DNA of 61,802 nucleotides, from the NCBI RefSeq assembly GCF_009932375.1, contig NZ_BLJG01000077.1, positions 1-61,802 on the forward strand, in the 5' to 3' direction. This DNA comes from Pseudomonas juntendi. GTDB lineage: Bacteria; Pseudomonadota; Gammaproteobacteria; Pseudomonadales; Pseudomonadaceae. Below are positions 9,584-19,057 of the stretch, piece after piece (position 1 is the first letter of the stretch; each line of letters begins with the position of its first letter). The translations under genes and the position numbers were made by a program. The notes under the pieces are model-generated. The model searched no databases. It was not told where the DNA came from and saw nothing but the letters and a program-made list of their open reading frames with translations.

Positions 9584-11224
9584 ATGCGTTTGAAGTTAGA
9601 CTCAACGGGGAGAGCCGGCTTTGCGGTCGCGCTGGCTATTGGGGTGTTTTTTGTCCTGCGCTACTTTCCCGCGGGCTTCATCACTGGGACATCCTCGTAT
9701 TGGTTAACCGAGGTCGATGATGTCACTCAGTACTTCGCTGGGTTCAACGCCTTCTTTAATGCGCCATTCAGCTACCCGCTACTGGCTTTCGACAGCATCA
9801 ACTATCCGCAAGGCACGCGCGCCACTTTTGTTGACGCGATCCCGTTGTACGCGTTGCTGCTAAAGGTTTTCGTACCTTCTAGCTTCGCGCCGTTCAACCC
9901 GTTCGGTGTGTGGGTCGCGCTTTCCTTCATCGCCCAGGCTGTATGCGGCTGGTGGATCCTGCGTGAATTGCGGGTGCATTCCTGGTTGGCGCTGTTTGCC
10001 TTGGTGGTGTGCCTGTTGACGTTCCCGGCGCTAACTACCCGCCTGGGGCATATCTCGCTGATGTCGCACTGGATTATCCTTTGCGCACTGGCGTTGTATG
10101 TCCGCAGCCGTCGCACGGTCACGCCAGAGCGGCTGGGCTGGACGTTGCTGTTGGTATCGTCGTTCTACGTCAACATCTATCTCTGTGTAATGGCCAGCGC
10201 CATCTACGTTGCCGGGCTGTTTCACCAGCCGTCGTGGCGCGCACCGCGTGAATTGGCCCGAGCTGCCATTCCCTTCGTGATAATCGGTGCCAGCCTGTTT
10301 CTTACCATCTTCCCCATGGAGCGGGTAGAAGTAGCACCAGAGTCCGGTTTCGGTACTTATTCAATGAACTTGCTATCACCGTTTCATGGTGGCAAGTACA
10401 TCAAGTTCCCCGACCCTGAAATGCCTGGCCAGTATGAAGGCTTCAACTATCTTGGCCTGGGTGTGCTGCTGGCCTTTGCGCTTGCCTGGGTGCTGAACCG
10501 TAGTGCGTCCGAGAGCAGCTTTGCCAAACACCGGGCACTGACATGGCTGATGTTCCTCTTCACCGCCTACGCGCTTTCAGACACCATCTACCTTGGCGTG
10601 CATGAAATTGTCTCGCTTCACTATCCTTCGTTCATGGACCGTATCACATCTCAGTTCCGTGCCTCGGGCAGGTTCTTCTGGCCGGTGGGTTATTGCGTGG
10701 TGATATTTGCCATTGCGAGCCTCTATAAACGCTTGGGTGCCAAAGTATTTGCCGTCAGCATGGTGGTATTGATCGGCCTGCAATTGGCAGACCTGTCCAA
10801 CTTGCGCCACCGTCTGGTCGATACCGCCAAACGTCCTGCTGCGGCCGTGCTGACCCAGCCGACCTGGGACCAACAACTCACTACCGACACCCAGTACTTG
10901 TACTTTTTCCCCAAGTTCCGTTGCGGTCGTGCCGACCAGATTTTGAACACGCTGATGCCAACCATGCGCTTTGCCTCCGTGCATAACCTGAAGATCAACA
11001 CCGGTTATGTATCACGAGCGGCTTCTAACTGCGCAGTGGAAAGCACCCAGGCCGAAATTGCAGGCTCGCAAATGGCCAATTCGATGTATGTGTTCAACCG
11101 CGGCGATTTCCCTGCAGTAGCACAGGTGAAAGCGTTGTTCCCGGCAGACCGCCAACCTGCGTGCATAGAAATCGATTTCGCCCATGTGTGCAGCTTCCAG
11201 CCAACAGGGAGTAAAGTTCAATGA
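9584..11224 (+). CDS. Multi-TM GT-C-like membrane protein, gtr cassette glycosyltransferase
   Basis: About 546 residues with a long series of hydrophobic segments and, after the first one, a large loop containing EVDDVTQYF and NYPQGTR, a pattern I associate with DUF6311-type GT-C membrane proteins. It overlaps gtrB by 4 bases and gtrB overlaps gtrA, so the three genes form a cassette in which this protein would transfer the sugar from a polyprenyl-phosphate carrier onto the O chain in the periplasm. The start is uncertain: ATG 9584 has AGGGA only one base away, while TTG 9590 is better spaced and TTG 9569 is further upstream. The last 120 residues look soluble. Confidence 0.7.
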   Translation: MRLKLDSTGRAGFAVALAIGVFFVLRYFPAGFITGTSSYWLTEVDDVTQYFAGFNAFFNAPFSYPLLAFDSINYPQGTRATFVDAIPLYALLLKVFVPSSFAPFNPFGVWVALSFIAQAVCGWWILRELRVHSWLALFALVVCLLTFPALTTRLGHISLMSHWIILCALALYVRSRRTVTPERLGWTLLLVSSFYVNIYLCVMASAIYVAGLFHQPSWRAPRELARAAIPFVIIGASLFLTIFPMERVEVAPESGFGTYSMNLLSPFHGGKYIKFPDPEMPGQYEGFNYLGLGVLLAFALAWVLNRSASESSFAKHRALTWLMFLFTAYALSDTIYLGVHEIVSLHYPSFMDRITSQFRASGRFFWPVGYCVVIFAIASLYKRLGAKVFAVSMVVLIGLQLADLSNLRHRLVDTAKRPAAAVLTQPTWDQQLTTDTQYLYFFPKFRCGRADQILNTLMPTMRFASVHNLKINTGYVSRAASNCAVESTQAEIAGSQMANSMYVFNRGDFPAVAQVKALFPADRQPACIEIDFAHVCSFQPTGSKVQ

Positions 11225-12165
11225 CCCCTTTGCCAAAGCGAAAAGTTTCCCTGGTCTCGCCGTTTTATAACGAAGAAAAGGGTGTACAAGCTTTTTTCGC
11301 CAGGATCAACGAAGTATTCGCACCGCTCGCCGACCGCTACGAGCTCGAAGTTATTGGTATCAACGATGGTAGCCGTGACCGCACGTACGATGAGCTGGTC
11401 AAAGCCAAAGCAGCAAACCATTACCTTACCGTTGTCGACCTGTCGCGCAACTTCGGCAAGGAGGCGGCCATATCTGCGGGCCTTGATTTTGCCACTGGTG
11501 ACGCGGTAATCCCCATTGATTCTGACCTGCAGCACCCGCCAGAGGTCATCCTCGAGCTTATTCAGAAGTGGGAGGAGGGTGCAGAAGTGGTGCTGGCCAA
11601 GCGGGTCGACCGTGACACTGACCACGCTGTGCAAAAGCTGACGGCCAACTGGTTCTACCGTGTGCACAACCGGATTTCCGACATTGATATTCCTGCCGAT
11701 GTCGGCGATTTTCGACTGATGGACCGCAAGGTCGTTGAAGCCTTGAAAACCCTTCCTGAAACAAGACGCTTCATGAAAGGTTTATTTGCCTGGGTGGGCT
11801 TCCGGACCACTACCGTGGAGTACAAAGTAGCCCCGCGTGAGCACGGTACCTCAAGCTTCAATACCTGGAAACTGTGGAACTTTGCAATCGAGGGCATCAC
11901 CAGCTTCAGCAGTGCGCCGTTGCGCATCTGGACCTATCTCGGTTGTGCAGTGTCGGCGTTGTCATTCTTGTACGCCGCTTACTTGCTGATCAAAACCATT
12001 TTCTTTGGTGCTGACACGCCGGGTTATGCATCGATCATGATCACCATATTGTTTGCCAGTGGTGTACAGCTAATTGGCATTGGTGTTTTGGGAGAATACG
12101 TAGGGCGGATTTTTGCCGAGTCGAAAAAACGGCCGGTTTACATAGTGCGTGATGTTATCAAGTGA
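11221..12165 (+). CDS. gtrB: Polyprenyl-phosphate glycosyltransferase
   Basis: 314 residues, a GT2 catalytic domain followed by two C-terminal membrane helices, as in GtrB/ArnC/DPM1-type enzymes. Visible motifs are SPFYNEE near the N terminus, the DSDLQHPPE metal-binding motif near residue 100, and hydrophobic spans at about 237-257 and 275-295. It would charge undecaprenyl phosphate with a sugar, usually glucose, at the inner face of the membrane. It is coupled by 4-base overlaps to the GT-C-like gene before it and gtrA after it. The identity of the sugar cannot be read from the sequence. Confidence 0.9.
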   Translation: MTPLPKRKVSLVSPFYNEEKGVQAFFARINEVFAPLADRYELEVIGINDGSRDRTYDELVKAKAANHYLTVVDLSRNFGKEAAISAGLDFATGDAVIPIDSDLQHPPEVILELIQKWEEGAEVVLAKRVDRDTDHAVQKLTANWFYRVHNRISDIDIPADVGDFRLMDRKVVEALKTLPETRRFMKGLFAWVGFRTTTVEYKVAPREHGTSSFNTWKLWNFAIEGITSFSSAPLRIWTYLGCAVSALSFLYAAYLLIKTIFFGADTPGYASIMITILFASGVQLIGIGVLGEYVGRIFAESKKRPVYIVRDVIK

Positions 12166-12554
12166 TCAATCTAGTCCCCCAACGTTACCACGAGTTCATC
12201 CGCTTCGGCCTGGTGGGCGTGACCAACACTCTAGTGCATGCGGGAATCGTGGTCACGTTGATGGAACTGTTGGCACCGCCGGCCTATGTTGCCAATGGCG
12301 TGGCGTTCATGTTTGCCAACGTGATGTCGTATATCCTCAATAGCCGTTTCACCTTCAAAACGCCCGCCAGTTTTCTTGGCTATCGGCGCTTTTTGCTGGT
12401 TTCTTTGGTGTCGTTGGCCCTTACCCTGGCGATCACCTCGCTGGTGGAGTTCCTGGGGTGGCATTACGCCTTTGGTTTGCTGATGGTGATTTTTGTGGTG
12501 CCGGTGCTCAACTACATAGTCATGAAACTTTGGGCATTTTCCCCCACGCGCTAG
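12162..12554 (+). CDS. gtrA: GtrA-family flippase-like membrane protein
   Basis: 130 residues with four hydrophobic segments and the GtrA-family features FIRFGLVGVTNT near the N terminus and NSRFTFK in the middle. In gtr systems GtrA is thought to flip the undecaprenyl-phosphate-linked sugar to the periplasm. The start is a GTG overlapping the gtrB stop (GTGA), which fits translational coupling. Last gene of the plus-strand run; a GC-rich hairpin follows 10 bases later. Confidence 0.9.
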   Translation: MINLVPQRYHEFIRFGLVGVTNTLVHAGIVVTLMELLAPPAYVANGVAFMFANVMSYILNSRFTFKTPASFLGYRRFLLVSLVSLALTLAITSLVEFLGWHYAFGLLMVIFVVPVLNYIVMKLWAFSPTR

Positions 12555-12563
12555 CATAACGGT

Positions 12564-12584
12564 GCGGGGCCTTTACGGCCCCGC
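12564..12584 (+). terminator. Hairpin after gtrA
   Basis: Perfect 8-base stem GCGGGGCC / GGCCCCGC with a TTTAC loop, just downstream of gtrA. There is no T run, so it may act as a weak or processing hairpin rather than a classical intrinsic terminator. Confidence 0.5.
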
Positions 12585-12910
12585 GCTCTGTGCGGTGGTT
12601 AGCTTGCAGCCCAGGTTTTCAGCCAGCTAAGCGGCACAGTCATGCGTCAGCTGGTGGAGTTATGCACTGCCTCCAGCGCCAACTGGTGCTGGCTCTGTTC
12701 ATGTTGTACGGGCTTTAGTTCAGCTGACGGCAGCGCAGGGGTCCAAAGCGGGTGTTGAGCCAAACCATCGTGCCATCCAGTTCTGCTTTCACGTTCTTGA
12801 GTTATAAGATACCGTGAGTGCTATGGGTCTCTCGCCCGATGCTAGTCGTTACAGCGATGCTGAGCTCAAGCGCCCCCATTCGATAAGCCTCGATCAGGAT
12901 ATGCCTTCAG
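12585..12910. other. Non-coding gap with possible decayed minus-strand coding remnant
   Basis: No intact gene. On the minus strand one frame reads through 12900-12805 and 12801-12715 with a single TAA between the two halves and protein-like composition (for example AELDGTMVWLNTRFG), which could be a decayed gene. There is no start codon, ribosome site or recognised family, so chance is also possible. Confidence 0.2.
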
Positions 12911-12937
12911 AAAAAAGGCTGCGTTTTCGCAGCCTTT
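12911..12937 (-). terminator. Rho-independent terminator of the rml operon
   Basis: Ten-base stem AAAGGCTGCG / CGCAGCCTTT with a TTTT loop. Read on the minus strand it ends in six T residues and lies 15 bases after the rmlC stop. The plus-strand reading is also hairpin-forming, so it may work both ways. Confidence 0.8.
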
Positions 12938-12951
12938 CTCAGCGCTAGTCG

Positions 12952-13500
12952 CTATTCAAACAACTCAGCGTCAGCCAGTGCCACCCCGAGTTGGTCTTTG
13001 CCAGACAAGCTTGGGATAAAGTCTATGGGCCACTCGATCCCGACTGCCGGGTCATCCCATGCAATGCAGCGCTCGCACTGCGGCGAGTAGAAGTCGGTGG
13101 TCTTGTAGAGGAACTCTGCGGTTTCACTCAAGGTGACGAAGCCGTGGGCAAACCCTGGCGGGATCCACAGCTGGTTCTTATTCTCGGCTGACAACACCGC
13201 ACCCACCCATTTACCGAAGGTAGGGGACGAGCGGCGGATATCTACCGCAACGTCGAAAACCTCACCCTGCACCACACGCACCAGCTTGCCCTGAGCGTGA
13301 GGTGCCAGCTGATAATGCAGGCCACGCAGCACGCCTTTAGCCGAGCGGGAGTGGTTGTCTTGAACGAAATCAGGCCGCAGGCCGGTTACTTCGGCGAAGA
13401 CGCGGGCGTTGAAGCTCTCGTAGAAAAAACCTCGTTCATCGCCGAATACCTTCGGGGTGAACAGAACGACTTCCGGGATACTCATCGGAATGGCTTGCAT
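12952..13500 (-). CDS. rmlC: dTDP-4-dehydrorhamnose 3,5-epimerase
   Basis: Third enzyme of dTDP-L-rhamnose synthesis, converting dTDP-4-keto-6-deoxyglucose to the 4-keto-L-rhamno form. 182 residues, the normal length for this cupin family. Motifs visible are DERGFFYESFN, the RGLHYQL segment with the catalytic histidine, and PPGFAHGF. The ATG at 13500 shares one base with the rmlA stop (TGATG). The frame is open upstream inside rmlA but without family similarity. Last gene of the minus-strand rmlBDAC run, followed by a terminator. Confidence 0.95.
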   Translation of the reverse strand: MQAIPMSIPEVVLFTPKVFGDERGFFYESFNARVFAEVTGLRPDFVQDNHSRSAKGVLRGLHYQLAPHAQGKLVRVVQGEVFDVAVDIRRSSPTFGKWVGAVLSAENKNQLWIPPGFAHGFVTLSETAEFLYKTTDFYSPQCERCIAWDDPAVGIEWPIDFIPSLSGKDQLGVALADAELFE

Positions 13501-14390
13501 CAGAATACCTTCTCTTTCAACAAGTTTTGCAGATACTTGCCATAACCGTTTTTCAGCATGGGTTGAGCCAGCCGCTCGAGTTGCTCGGCGTCGATCCAGC
13601 CAGCGCGGTAGCAAATTTCTTCAGGGCAGGCCACTTTCAAGCCCTGACGGCGCTCCATCGTGGCGATGTATTGGCTTGCTTCGAGCAGGCTATCGTGCGT
13701 ACCGGTGTCGAGCCATGCGTAGCCGCGGCCCATGATTTCTACCTGCAACTGCTGCTGTTGCAGGTAGAGATTGTTAAGGTCGGTGATTTCCAGCTCGCCG
13801 CGCGCTGAGGGCTTGAGGTCGCGAGCCAGGTCGACGACTTGGTTGTCATAGAAATACAGACCAGTGACGGCATAGCTCGACTTTGGAACAGCCGGCTTTT
13901 CTTCCAGAGACAACACACGGCCGCTGTCGTCGAACTCAGCCACGCCGTAGCGCTCTGGGTCGTGCACGTGATAGGCGAATACCGACGCACCGGAATCCCG
14001 CTTGTCGGCATTCAGCAGCAGCGCCTGGAAATCATGGCCGTAGAAGATGTTATCGCCCAGCACCAGTGCTGAGGGATCGTTACCGATGAAGTCAGCGCCG
14101 ATCGTGAAGGCCTGCGCCAGGCCATCCGGACTCGGCTGCACTGCATAAGTGAGGTTGATGCCCCACTGGCTGCCGTCGCCAAGAAGCTGCTCGAACCGAG
14201 GCGTATCTTGTGGAGTAGAGATGATCAGAATGTCGCGAATACCTGCCAGCAGCAAAGTGCCCAGCGGGTAGTAGATCATCGGTTTGTCATAAACAGGCAA
14301 AAGCTGCTTCGAAACAGAAAGCGTTGCGGGGTGCAGACGCGTTCCGGAACCACCAGCCAGAATGATCCCTTTACGATTGGTTGCGTTCAT
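13500..14390 (-). CDS. rmlA: Glucose-1-phosphate thymidylyltransferase
   Basis: First enzyme of the dTDP-L-rhamnose pathway: joins dTTP and glucose-1-P. 296 residues, typical of the tetrameric short RmlA class. The nucleotidyltransferase motif [12 protein letters not shown] is at about residues 13-24 and is followed by [20 protein letters not shown] is also present. It overlaps rmlD by 4 bases and rmlC by 1. Gene order in transcription is rmlB, rmlD, rmlA, rmlC. Confidence 0.95.
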   Translation of the reverse strand: MNATNRKGIILAGGSGTRLHPATLSVSKQLLPVYDKPMIYYPLGTLLLAGIRDILIISTPQDTPRFEQLLGDGSQWGINLTYAVQPSPDGLAQAFTIGADFIGNDPSALVLGDNIFYGHDFQALLLNADKRDSGASVFAYHVHDPERYGVAEFDDSGRVLSLEEKPAVPKSSYAVTGLYFYDNQVVDLARDLKPSARGELEITDLNNLYLQQQQLQVEIMGRGYAWLDTGTHDSLLEASQYIATMERRQGLKVACPEEICYRAGWIDAEQLERLAQPMLKNGYGKYLQNLLKEKVF

Positions 14391-15292
14391 TTGTTAAGAG
14401 CTTCCATGAGCATACGGGTGACACCACTTTGCCAGTCAGGCAAGTGCAGCGTGAAAGAGTTGCGAAGCTTGGCGGTATCCAAGCGTGAATTCAACGGGCG
14501 ACTTGCCGGAGTAGGGTACTCGGTAGTAGCAATCGGATTCACGGCTTCGACCACGAGATCCTCGCCATGACTCCGCGCGAAATCAATAACATAGCTGGCA
14601 TATGCATGCCAGGTCGTTTCGCCCGTTGGCGCCAGGTGGTAGACCCCGCTCAGCTCAGGTTTATGCAACGCTTGTTGCAGAGCAGCTACAGCCACATCCG
14701 CGAGTAACTCCGCTCCCGTGGGCACTCCTACCTGGTCAGCGATTACATTGAGTGCGGTACGCTCCTTTGCCAGGCGTAGCATCGTCTTGGCGAAATTGTT
14801 GCCCCGCGCGGCATACACCCAGCTGGTACGGAAAATCAGATGCTTGCAGCCCGAGGCCTGTATCAGCTGTTCGCCTTCGAGCTTTGTGGCGCCATAAAAG
14901 TTAACCGGCGCAACGCTGTCGGTTTCTTTCCACGGGGTAGTACCCGTGCCGTCGAAAACATAGTCGGTTGAGTAGTGTACCAACCATGCATCCAGGCGCT
15001 TGGCTTCCTCCGCCATCACTTGGCTAGCCAAGGAATTCACAAGATGGGCTGTGTCGCGTTCGCTTTCAGCCTTGTCCACTGCCGTGTAGGCGGCTGCGTT
15101 CACAATCGCTTGGGGCGAGATAGCGCGAATGGCGGCCCTGAGGCTTTCCAGGTCCGAAAGATCCCCTTTGAGCTCACCGTAGGGTGTGGCGGCCAGGTGT
15201 CGATCGAGTGCCACAACTTCACCGAGCACGCTCAGCGCGCGCTGAAGCTCCCAGCCAACCTGGCCGTTTTTTCCTAACAGCAGAATTTTCAT
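14387..15292 (-). CDS. rmlD: dTDP-4-dehydrorhamnose reductase
   Basis: Final, NAD(P)H-dependent step to dTDP-L-rhamnose. 301 residues, an extended SDR with [11 protein letters not shown] as the nucleotide-binding loop, STDYVFDGT and the catalytic YGATKLEGE. The ATG at 15292 overlaps the rmlB stop by 4 bases and begins MKILLLG as expected; the open frame upstream within rmlB has no family similarity. Coupled to rmlA by another 4-base overlap. Confidence 0.95.
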   Translation of the reverse strand: MKILLLGKNGQVGWELQRALSVLGEVVALDRHLAATPYGELKGDLSDLESLRAAIRAISPQAIVNAAAYTAVDKAESERDTAHLVNSLASQVMAEEAKRLDAWLVHYSTDYVFDGTGTTPWKETDSVAPVNFYGATKLEGEQLIQASGCKHLIFRTSWVYAARGNNFAKTMLRLAKERTALNVIADQVGVPTGAELLADVAVAALQQALHKPELSGVYHLAPTGETTWHAYASYVIDFARSHGEDLVVEAVNPIATTEYPTPASRPLNSRLDTAKLRNSFTLHLPDWQSGVTRMLMEALNK

Positions 15293-16365
15293 GCTTGGCC
15301 TGTACGCTTGGCGTAGTTGCTGTCGATCCACTGTTGGTAGCTACCGCTTTTAACGTGCTCAACCCACTCAGGGTTGTCCAGATACCATTGAACGGTCTTG
15401 CGAATACCCGACTCGAAGGTTTCTTCCGGCACCCAGCCGAGCTCTCGCTGGATCTTGCTAGCGTCGATTGCGTACCGCAGATCGTGGCCTGGACGATCTT
15501 GAACGTAGGTCAGCAGGTCGACATGAGGGCGGTATTTGGAATCAGGACGCAGTTCATCAAGCAGTGAGCAAACTGTGCGTACCACTTCGATGTTTTGCTT
15601 CTCGTTATGGCCGCCGATGTTGTAGGTTTCACCCACTTCACCTTCGGTGACCACTTTGTATAGCGCGCGGGCGTGATCTTCAACATAAAGCCAGTCGCGA
15701 ATTTGATCGCCTTTGCCATAGATCGGCAGTGGTTTGCCTTCCAACGCGTTCAAAATCACAAGCGGGATCAGCTTTTCCGGGAAGTGGAAAGGGCCGTAGT
15801 TGTTGGAGCAGTTGGTTACGATGGTTGGTAGACCGTAGGTGCGCGCCCAGGCGCGTACCAAGTGATCGGAGCTGGCCTTACTGGCCGAATATGGCGAGCT
15901 TGGCTGGTAGGGTGTAGTTTCGGTGAACAGATCCTCCGGGCCTTCCAGGTCGCCATAAACCTCATCGGTGGAGATATGGTGGAAGCGGAACGCTGCTTTG
16001 CGAGACTCATCAAGGGTCAGCCAGTAACCTCTGGCGGCTTCAAGCAGGGTGTAAGTGCCTATGATGTTGGTCTGGATGAACTCGGACGGGCCCGAAATGG
16101 AACGGTCTACGTGAGACTCGGCAGCCAAGTGCATTACGGCATCAGGTTGGTGCTCAAGGAATACGCGATCCAAGTCGACACGGTCGCAGATGTCAACGTG
16201 TTCGAAAGCGTAGCGCGAATCTTGATCGATCGATTGCAGGGATTCTAGATTGCCTGCGTAGGTCAGTTTGTCCAAGTTAACTACGGAATTGTTGGTATGC
16301 GACACTATGTGACGAACCACCGCCGAACCGATGAAGCCGGCGCCACCTGTAACCAGTATTTTCAC
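15289..16365 (-). CDS. rmlB: dTDP-glucose 4,6-dehydratase
   Basis: Second step of dTDP-L-rhamnose synthesis, NAD-dependent dehydration of dTDP-glucose. 358 residues, normal for RmlB. It has [13 protein letters not shown] at residues 5-17, the STDEVYGDL motif and the catalytic [10 protein letters not shown]. First gene of the rml run. The 162 bases before it separate it from ugd and could hold its own promoter, though all upstream genes are also on the minus strand and read-through is possible. Confidence 0.95.
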   Translation of the reverse strand: MKILVTGGAGFIGSAVVRHIVSHTNNSVVNLDKLTYAGNLESLQSIDQDSRYAFEHVDICDRVDLDRVFLEHQPDAVMHLAAESHVDRSISGPSEFIQTNIIGTYTLLEAARGYWLTLDESRKAAFRFHHISTDEVYGDLEGPEDLFTETTPYQPSSPYSASKASSDHLVRAWARTYGLPTIVTNCSNNYGPFHFPEKLIPLVILNALEGKPLPIYGKGDQIRDWLYVEDHARALYKVVTEGEVGETYNIGGHNEKQNIEVVRTVCSLLDELRPDSKYRPHVDLLTYVQDRPGHDLRYAIDASKIQRELGWVPEETFESGIRKTVQWYLDNPEWVEHVKSGSYQQWIDSNYAKRTGQA

Positions 16366-16388
16366 GGGGTTTCCACCTTTATTTTCTG

Positions 16389-16406
16389 ACAGAGCCCTGG
16401 CTCTGT
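16389..16406. other. Small inverted repeat between ugd and rmlB
   Basis: Perfect 8-base inverted repeat ACAGAGCC / GGCTCTGT with a two-base centre, in the AT-rich gap between ugd and rmlB. It could be an operator or a weak hairpin. No T run follows on the minus strand, so a terminator call is not supported. Confidence 0.3.
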
Positions 16407-16527
16407 TTAAAGAAGTATTTATGGAGTATATCGCATTGGCGCGTCTTGAAGCGATACCGTTTACATGACATCGTCAAAGGTCTGCAGCCTTGTTCTATAA
16501 TGCTCATTAAGAAACGTGGAATATTTA

Positions 16528-17694
16528 CTAATCATGCCCAAATAAGTCACGAGTATAGACTTTGTCTTTAACATCCAAAATTTCTTCGACTAATCTATTT
16601 GCCACAATCACATCAACGCTGTCTTTGAAAACTTGGAGGTCTGAAATATTTTCGGAATTGAAGAAGGTTTTTTCCTTCAAAGCTGGTTCATATAGTACTA
16701 CCTCAATGCCCTTCGCTTTGAGGCGCTTCATGATCCCCTGTATTGATGAGGCTCTAAAGTTGTCGGATCCAGCCTTCATGATCAACCGGTAGATGCCAAC
16801 CTTGCGGGGGTGGAGCTTGAGAATTGCGTCAGCAATATAATCCTTCCGCATCGTATTCGAATCAACAATAGCGCGGATTAAGGTGTTTGGGACCTCGGCG
16901 TAGTTTGCCAGCAATTGCTTAGTATCTTTCGGGAGGCAGTAGCCCCCATAGCCGAAAGATGGATTGTGATAATGATTTCCAATTCTTGGGTCAAGACCTA
17001 CGCCTTCAATTATCTGACGGGTGTCAAGTCCTCTTGACTCTGCGTAAGTATCTAACTCATTAAAATACGCTACGCGCATCGCCAAATAAGTATTGGCAAA
17101 AAGCTTTATGGCCTCCGCTTCAGTCGAACCAGTGAGAAGAATGGCGGCATCAGTTTTTCTTGCGCCTTGCAAGAAAAGATCAGCAAGCATTTGCCCGCGG
17201 GCAGACTGTTCACCAACTATTATCCTTGAAGGATAAAGGTTGTCGTGTAATGCCTTCCCTTCACGCAAAAATTCTGGAGAAAAGATAATATTGTCTGTTT
17301 TAAACTTGGCGCGAATGCGAGTGGTGAAGCCTACCGGGACAGTTGACTTTACAACTATCAAGGGTTGCGGGCTGAGTTCGGCAGCGACGCGAATTACTGC
17401 TTCTACAGATTCTGTATTAAAGTTGTTGGTTTTTTCGTCGTAATTAGTTGGAGTAGCAATAACGACAATTTCTGGCGAGTCATAAGCTTTTGCGATATCG
17501 GTAGTAGCAATGAGATTTGCTGAAGACCCCTTCAAGGCCAAGCTTATCTCGGGGTCTTCAATGGGCGAGATCCCATTGTTGACCTTGTCTACTTTATCTG
17601 AGTCGATATCCAATGCGATAACTTTGTTGTGCTGGGCTAACAGTAAGGCATTTGACAAGCCAACATATCCGATTCCCACTACCGTGATTTTCAT
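16528..17694 (-). CDS. ugd: UDP-glucose 6-dehydrogenase
   Basis: Oxidises UDP-glucose to UDP-glucuronate with two NAD. 388 residues, the same length as E. coli Ugd, and similar along the whole length: [15 protein letters not shown] at the N terminus, [11 protein letters not shown], and the catalytic cysteine in [10 protein letters not shown] at residue 253. The resemblance is to enterobacterial Ugd, and the DNA is AT-richer than the rml genes, both consistent with import. The ATG at 17694 is chosen because the family starts MKITVVG; it lies 14 bases inside the end of the upstream gene. It would supply an acidic sugar to the neighbouring glycosyltransferases. Confidence 0.93.
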   Translation of the reverse strand: MKITVVGIGYVGLSNALLLAQHNKVIALDIDSDKVDKVNNGISPIEDPEISLALKGSSANLIATTDIAKAYDSPEIVVIATPTNYDEKTNNFNTESVEAVIRVAAELSPQPLIVVKSTVPVGFTTRIRAKFKTDNIIFSPEFLREGKALHDNLYPSRIIVGEQSARGQMLADLFLQGARKTDAAILLTGSTEAEAIKLFANTYLAMRVAYFNELDTYAESRGLDTRQIIEGVGLDPRIGNHYHNPSFGYGGYCLPKDTKQLLANYAEVPNTLIRAIVDSNTMRKDYIADAILKLHPRKVGIYRLIMKAGSDNFRASSIQGIMKRLKAKGIEVVLYEPALKEKTFFNSENISDLQVFKDSVDVIVANRLVEEILDVKDKVYTRDLFGHD

Positions 17695-17707
17695 TTTAAT
17701 CGCTCTA

Positions 17708-19048
17708 CTAATTACTGATTGGTTCAATTAATAGTGTCTGGGTAATTCCGGAGGAAGCGAGCAAGAGACGCAAGTCTCCTGCGCCAGGAGCACATACGGA
17801 AATCTTGAAACCGCAACCTTTAGGAGCGTCAGGGTAGATCTTCTCAACATCGGGCCTGTCGTGTCGATAGATTTCAACTGGGAGAGCTTGGCCATCTTCG
17901 CTTAGGGCTGAAATAATCGGACGCACACTTGATAGCGCATCGAACGCCCACCCTTCGATAACAACACCATCCGATGAAACTTTGGTTTTGTCTACTGCAA
18001 ATAACAGCTGATCGTGTGGGAGATATTCGTCCAAGAAATCATTAATCTTAATCCCTCTGATTTGATCGCGATGCAATGTTAACAGTTCAGGCGTTTCTCG
18101 AATTTTTCGAACTGCGGACCAAAATCGATTAATAATGAACTGCTGGGCTACCATAACTTGGTCGTCAATAATTGACAAGAACTTCGAAAGGCTTCGATTA
18201 TGTTCAAATATACGCTGCAGATTAATGCCAAAATCCATAGCAGGCGCGGACTGGTTATCTAGGATATAACCTATCCGATTAGCCTTGAAGACTCTCTGAT
18301 CATTTTTATGTCCGCGACCCCTGAGTAAGGAAGACAGATACTCAACAGGTGTCCGATTAATTTGGTGAAGTACGAAAGCCTTGTCTGGCCTCATGCCATT
18401 AATCTTTTGAAAGGCAATTGGTACAAGAGACTTGTTGAGGGTCTCTTGGTCTGTTCCAGGGAACTGAGTGCCATCTGCAAGGATAAATTCACCATCTTTG
18501 ATGATGTGATTATGAACGGAAAGCTCCGTCATTCTGTTTGTGAGCTTAACCACCGTTTTAACATGACGATTTTTTTGCAGTTTATTAAGGTGGGAGAATG
18601 GTGGGCTAAAGATGTGTTTGTATGTATCTGGAGTATCAATTAACCACTGAAAGGATATGGCATCAGCATCCGGAGAGGAGGAGATAAAATCTGCAATGGT
18701 GGTAGTGAAATCTTGGGGGGTCCAAAATTCATCCAAATCAAGAAAGAGGATATGACTGAAGTCTGAGGTCTCGAAGGTGCTTTTGTAGATTTCACTATAA
18801 GCACCTTGTTGGAATTGTAGATTTTGCGACAAACACCGTTCAAGAAATTCATCAGCCATCTTGAATTTTATAGAGATTTCTGGGTGTTTGGATTGAATAT
18901 CTTGAAGTAATTCAATTGAATTGTCAGTAGTGTTATTCAGCCAGATTTCGATCTCCTGAAATCCAAATGCCGCGTGGTGGTGTATCCACTGCGGTATGTA
19001 GGCCGCTTCATCTTTTGCAATTGCAGCCAGCTTAACTTTGATGGTCAT
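17708..19048 (-). CDS. GT2/GT92-like glycosyltransferase with C-terminal GWAxD module
   Basis: 446 residues. The first 250 or so resemble the Glyco_tranf_2_4 / GT92 type: [17 protein letters not shown] at the start, the metal-binding FLDLDEFW near residue 102-109, and a HNHIIKDGE region. The C-terminal part (about 355-446) has GWAFD at 366-370 and looks like a beta-sandwich module that also occurs in the two large transferases at 23082-27961. AT-rich. It starts 9 bases after the WbsX-like gene stop, so the two are probably co-translated. Donor and acceptor are unknown. Confidence 0.75.
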   Translation of the reverse strand: MTIKVKLAAIAKDEAAYIPQWIHHHAAFGFQEIEIWLNNTTDNSIELLQDIQSKHPEISIKFKMADEFLERCLSQNLQFQQGAYSEIYKSTFETSDFSHILFLDLDEFWTPQDFTTTIADFISSSPDADAISFQWLIDTPDTYKHIFSPPFSHLNKLQKNRHVKTVVKLTNRMTELSVHNHIIKDGEFILADGTQFPGTDQETLNKSLVPIAFQKINGMRPDKAFVLHQINRTPVEYLSSLLRGRGHKNDQRVFKANRIGYILDNQSAPAMDFGINLQRIFEHNRSLSKFLSIIDDQVMVAQQFIINRFWSAVRKIRETPELLTLHRDQIRGIKINDFLDEYLPHDQLLFAVDKTKVSSDGVVIEGWAFDALSSVRPIISALSEDGQALPVEIYRHDRPDVEKIYPDAPKGCGFKISVCAPGAGDLRLLLASSGITQTLLIEPISN

Positions 19049-19057
19049 AGAATTGTT

